Below are positions 63,750 to 64,000 of a stretch of 64,000 nucleotides of DNA, piece by piece. The notes beneath the pieces are model-generated. The model saw nothing but the letters and a program-made list of their open reading frames with translations, did not search any database and was not told the DNA's origin. The first letter of the stretch is position 1. Each line of letters opens with the position of its first letter. The stretch spans positions 1-64,000 of the forward strand of contig DBBV01000017.1 in assembly GCA_002292375.1 (NCBI GenBank). The letters run 5' to 3'. The translations under genes and the position numbers were made by a program. The DNA comes from Methylococcaceae bacterium UBA975. Lineage in GTDB: Bacteria > Pseudomonadota > Gammaproteobacteria > Methylococcales > Cycloclasticaceae.

Positions 63750-64000
63750 TTACCAACCCAAGTGCTTAAGCAATTCCTTGGCTGGTACAAAACCTGGTAC
63801 CAAGGTGCCATCATCAGCAATGATGGTTGGCGTACCATTAACGGCAAAAGCTTGTGCTAATTGAATGTTTTCACCTATCGGGTTATCACACGTTTTACTC
63901 ACCACTTTATCATTCAGTTTAGCATCGGTGAGCGCCTGATTACGATCCGCCGCGCACCACACAGAAACCGCTTTATGGTACGACTCTGTATTGGGCCCTG
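63750..64000 (-). CDS. dsbC: thiol:disulfide interchange protein DsbC, C-terminal part (cut by window edge)
   Basis: The visible 83 residues read GPNTESYHKAVSVWCAADRN onward, in agreement with the C-terminal half of periplasmic disulfide isomerase DsbC. The thioredoxin-fold cis-proline motif is GTPTIIADDG, and CDNPI before it is the usual structural cysteine. The CXXC active site and the signal peptide lie beyond the window. It converges with mutS, with 7 bases between the stops and no terminator. Confidence 0.9.
   Translation of the reverse strand, partial: GPNTESYHKAVSVWCAADRNQALTDAKLNDKVVSKTCDNPIGENIQLAQAFAVNGTPTIIADDGTLVPGFVPAKELLKHLGW

Overview
The window looks like a contiguous chromosomal segment of a marine-type gammaproteobacterium with moderate GC. 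The blocks tig-clpP-clpX-lon-hupB-tRNA-Val-tRNA-Asp-ppiD, mltD/methyltransferase-rnhA-dnaQ and mutS/pncC-recA-recX-alaS-lysC-csrA-tRNA-Ser(GCT) follow classical gammaproteobacterial gene order, and alaS-lysC-csrA is the Pseudomonas-like version. A compact aromatic ring-cleavage cluster together with a Baeyer-Villiger-type monooxygenase suggests an aromatic or hydrocarbon degrader. A Cycloclasticus-like organism is a guess consistent with this, not proven. I saw no phage, insertion sequence, CRISPR array or rRNA operon.

Layout. 1-4.2 kb (minus strand): the end of a tRNA-Ala, gltX, a periplasmic rhodanese, dnaQ, rnhA and a YafS-type methyltransferase, divergent from mltD (plus). 5.8-13.2 kb (minus): a peptide ABC transporter operon with serB inserted between the permease and ATPase genes. 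13.2-23.1 kb (minus): a dicarboxylate/amino-acid symporter, ppiD, two tRNAs, and the hupB, lon, clpX, clpP, tig protein-quality-control block, ending at tRNA-Leu. 23.2-27 kb (plus): a CPBP protease and feoABC behind a promoter with a Fur box. 27-32.3 kb (minus): ppc, a serine protease with an unusual coiled insert, a membrane-anchored protein and a HupE-like metal permease. 32.5-37.1 kb (plus): ring-hydroxylating dioxygenase alpha and beta, extradiol dioxygenase, NnrU-like protein and meta-cleavage hydrolase. 37-52.6 kb: mixed transport and envelope genes, including zntB, a DUF606 transporter, an RluA-type synthase, an ATP-grasp/7TM transglutaminase/RimB operon, DUF502, AbgT, an LpxL-like acyltransferase, a Kef-type antiporter, the monooxygenase, a PqiA protein and a PuuD-like membrane protein. 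52.7-54.6 kb: a frameshifted Na/Pi cotransporter gene flanked by two related copies of a puuD 3' end plus terminator. 54.7-63.7 kb: tRNA-Ser, csrA, lysC, alaS, recX, recA, pncC (all minus) and mutS (plus). The window ends in the 3' part of dsbC.

How genes work together. Trigger factor, ClpXP, Lon, HU and PpiD form a folding and proteolysis block, with a sigma-32-like promoter visible before lon. FeoABC imports ferrous iron and is probably Fur-repressed; the iron-dependent dioxygenases lie 6 kb away. The dioxygenase, extradiol dioxygenase and hydrolase make a near-complete upper ring-cleavage route, but no ferredoxin, reductase or dihydrodiol dehydrogenase is present here. Several genes have TTG or GTG starts supported by good Shine-Dalgarno sequences or by stop/start overlaps. 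The most notable anomalies are the broken Na/Pi gene with its flanking repeats, an LpxL-family protein lacking the catalytic acidic residue, a serine protease whose catalytic His and Asp are separated by a long helical insert, a peptide-binding protein that appears anchored at both ends, and a recA upstream region without a canonical LexA box.
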